From Christiangramia gaetbulicola (lineage in GTDB: Bacteria > Bacteroidota > Bacteroidia > Flavobacteriales > Flavobacteriaceae), in contig NZ_QBKQ01000003.1 in NCBI RefSeq assembly GCF_003054225.1, forward strand, positions 434,001 through 498,000: a stretch of 64,000 nt of DNA. The letters run 5' to 3'. How positions within the stretch are numbered: the first letter of the stretch is position 1; each line of letters begins with the position of its first letter. The notes under the pieces are model-generated. The model was not told where the DNA came from and ran no database searches. It worked only from the letters and a program-made list of their open reading frames with translations. This document shows, piece after piece, positions 62,611 through 64,000 of the stretch. A program made the position numbers and the translations under genes.

Positions 62611-63369
62611 ATGAACTGCAGCATTAATCCCGATTCTAACATTTCCAGGGAAAAGATAGAAGAACTTATCCGAGAGTTCGAAAGTGAAGGGGAAACCCTT
62701 TTTGATAAAGGCCGGAATACTATCAAGCTTTTTGAACTGGAGCAGGGGATTTTTAATATAAAATCTTTTAAAATACCGAACCTGGTAAATAAAATTGCCT
62801 ACAAGTATTTTAGAAAATCCAAAGCTGAAAGATCTTATAATTACGCTCTTGTGCTTAAGAAGAAAGGAATTGGCACTCCAGATCCTATCGCTTACTGCAT
62901 CAATCAATCTGGATTAACCTTTGGAGAAAGTTATTATATCAGCGAGCAGATCAAGGCAGATCTAACCTACCGGGAGCTGGTAACAGATCCAGGCTATCCA
63001 GATTACGAGAATATCCTTAGAGCTTTTACCAGGTTCACTTTCGAGCTTCATGAAAAGCAAGTTCAATTCCTGGATCATTCTCCGGGAAATACCTTAATTC
63101 AGAAAAAAGGTGATGATTATAATTTTTTTCTGGTAGATCTGAATCGAATGAATTTTAAGGAGCTGAATTTTGAAGAACGCATGTTGAATTTCTCCAGGCT
63201 TACGCCGAAAAAGGAAATGGTAGAAGTAATGGCCGATGAATATGCAAAATTGATCGACAGGCCGAAGGCTGAAGTTTTTGAGAAAATGTGGTTCTATACC
63301 AATCAATTCCAGGAGAAATTTCAACGAAAGAAGCGATTGAAGAAAAAGCTGAAATTCTGGAAAAATTAA
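62611..63369 (+). CDS. Lipopolysaccharide kinase, InaA/Kdo-kinase type
   Basis: A 252-residue cytosolic protein kinase-like enzyme of the lipopolysaccharide kinase (WaaP/InaA/KdkA) group that phosphorylates inner-core sugars. Hinge segment YYISEQIKADLTYREL, catalytic loop FLDHSPGN (Asp near 151 and Asn) and the metal Asp in FLVDLNRM are clear; the N-terminal lobe carries NIKSFKIPNLVNKIAY for the nucleotide. A basic C-terminus (KKRLKKKLKFW) fits association with the inner membrane face. The stop codons of this gene and of the convergent gene share TTAA, leaving no terminator. Among glycan genes, so phosphorylation of LPS core is the natural guess. Confidence 0.9.
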   Translation: MNCSINPDSNISREKIEELIREFESEGETLFDKGRNTIKLFELEQGIFNIKSFKIPNLVNKIAYKYFRKSKAERSYNYALVLKKKGIGTPDPIAYCINQSGLTFGESYYISEQIKADLTYRELVTDPGYPDYENILRAFTRFTFELHEKQVQFLDHSPGNTLIQKKGDDYNFFLVDLNRMNFKELNFEERMLNFSRLTPKKEMVEVMADEYAKLIDRPKAEVFEKMWFYTNQFQEKFQRKKRLKKKLKFWKN

Positions 63370-64000
63370 TCTTGCTTTGGAATATATGGGGCTTCTCTAT
63401 TCGATTTAAAGGTGAAATAGTTTAGCTGCTTTCTTATCTTATATCTTCGAATGAGATTTAACGGCTTCTTCTTAAGATGGGATTTATCTGAATGCAGAAA
63501 ATCTATGCAGGCCTTGATCACTCTTTCACTGGAATTGCCATCTGAATAAGGATGGGAAAACTTAGCGAATTTCTCAATTTCAGAAATGAGATCTTCCGGT
63601 CTGGAAAGCGCCAGGTCAAAAGAACTTTCAATATCTGCGACATTTTCTATATCTATAAGATATGGCCCAGGCATATTGTTTTTAAAGGTGACCACCGGTT
63701 TCCGCTGAATTAAAAATTCGATAATAGCCGATGTGGTATCAGAGAACATGATATCGGCTTTTTTGAATAAGGGGATAAGATCTGTGGTGTCGTGGAAAGT
63801 AAAATTTTCATTTTCAAGAGCCTTGAATTTTTTTACGGTCTCACGATCAAGTTTGGGATGTAGGGTCGCAATGAACTGATATTTCCCTGTTTTCGATAAT
63901 CTCTCTATTTCCTTAACTACTTCATCTCTTAAAGCCAGGCTATAATAGCGTGTAAAGGTGGAAGAGATCAGGATCACTGGTTTTTCATTATTGGTAGGTT
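63366..64000 (-). CDS. CDP-glycerol glycerophosphotransferase-like protein, N-terminus cut by window edge
   Basis: The open frame runs from the right edge (at least 211 codons, starting PTNNEKPVILISSTF) to its stop. The C-terminal half shows the CDP-glycerol glycerophosphotransferase pattern: a long helix (KEIERLSKTGKYQFIATLHP), NFTFHDTTDLIPLFKKADIMFSDTTSAI, and FKNNMPGPYLIDIENV. Such enzymes add glycerol-phosphate units to teichoic-acid-like or surface polymers, and appear in some Bacteroidota glycan loci. The first visible Val-Ile is not the real start, so upstream residues are missing. It converges on the Kdo-kinase-like gene with overlapping stops. Confidence 0.83.
   Translation of the reverse strand, partial: PTNNEKPVILISSTFTRYYSLALRDEVVKEIERLSKTGKYQFIATLHPKLDRETVKKFKALENENFTFHDTTDLIPLFKKADIMFSDTTSAIIEFLIQRKPVVTFKNNMPGPYLIDIENVADIESSFDLALSRPEDLISEIEKFAKFSHPYSDGNSSERVIKACIDFLHSDKSHLKKKPLNLIRRYKIRKQLNYFTFKSNREAPYIPKQD

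Noticed and set aside
1-64000. tRNA genes, rRNA genes, CRISPR arrays, phage or insertion-sequence modules
   Set aside because: None seen on either strand while reading; the only repeats are the hairpin pair near 55.4 kb and short inverted or direct repeats.

Overview
The window looks like chromosome from a marine member of the Flavobacteriaceae (Bacteroidota). The reasons are high A+T content, start codons mostly without Shine-Dalgarno sequences, several matches to the Bacteroidota promoter TTG-N(17-23)-TAnnTTTG, three type IX secretion (type B) cargo proteins, a menaquinone pathway, and a small membrane protein family named after a Gramella forsetii locus. Gramella/Christiangramia is my best guess from gene content only. 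There is no rRNA, tRNA, CRISPR array, prophage or insertion sequence that I can see. Nearly every gene belongs to a known family and the left edge (pheT) and right edge (a CDP-glycerol-transferase-like gene) are cut.

Layout. 1-7.6 kb, minus strand: partial pheT, two tandem paralogous secreted TPR proteins, a lipoprotein and recG, three of them with clear terminators. 7.7-11.6 kb, plus: a tightly coupled trio of secreted M1 aminopeptidase and two duplicated patatin-like phospholipases. 11.6-15.6 kb, minus: membrane protein, FMN/Fe-S glutamate-synthase-like enzyme, M20 amidohydrolase and a secreted DsrE-like protein. 15.7-20.2 kb, plus: uvrD (TTG start), a probable small RNA, DUF2945 protein, a YciO-type protein and an alpha/beta hydrolase. 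20.2-24.2 kb, minus: a short interrupted reading frame, a lipoprotein zinc peptidase, an OmpA lipoprotein, a family 2 glycosyltransferase and an orphan HsdR_N nuclease-like protein. 24.3-31.6 kb, plus: holA followed by menA, menC and menE interleaved with a metallo-beta-lactamase-fold protein and a CPBP protease, then an M24 peptidase. 31.6-38.1 kb, minus: DoxX, an orphan GH13 lipoprotein, a second M1 peptidase, a secreted protein of unknown role and an acyl-CoA carboxyltransferase. 38.2-42.9 kb: small membrane protein, DinB-like protein, ettA, DUF1456/DUF2254 pair and hsp20. 43-54.2 kb, minus: an adhesin-like secreted protein, uvrB, three T9SS type B surface proteins and an ABC-2 exporter. 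54.3-64 kb: a divergent gene that I read as an unrecognised kinase-fold protein, an inverted pair of intergenic repeats, then a minus-strand run (NdpA, IS1096-passenger-like protein, ctaA, cca, tsaC, two GT4 glycosyltransferases) that leads into a glycan locus with a Kdo/InaA-type kinase and a CDP-glycerol-transferase-like protein.

The main points for a second look are the kinase-fold protein beside the ABC exporter, the candidate small RNA with its own promoter and terminator, three genes whose -7 element sits exactly four bases before the ATG (predicted leaderless transcripts), the interrupted small ORF near 20.3 kb, and the inverted repeat pair near 55.4 kb. I did not find a convincing new defence or mobile system.
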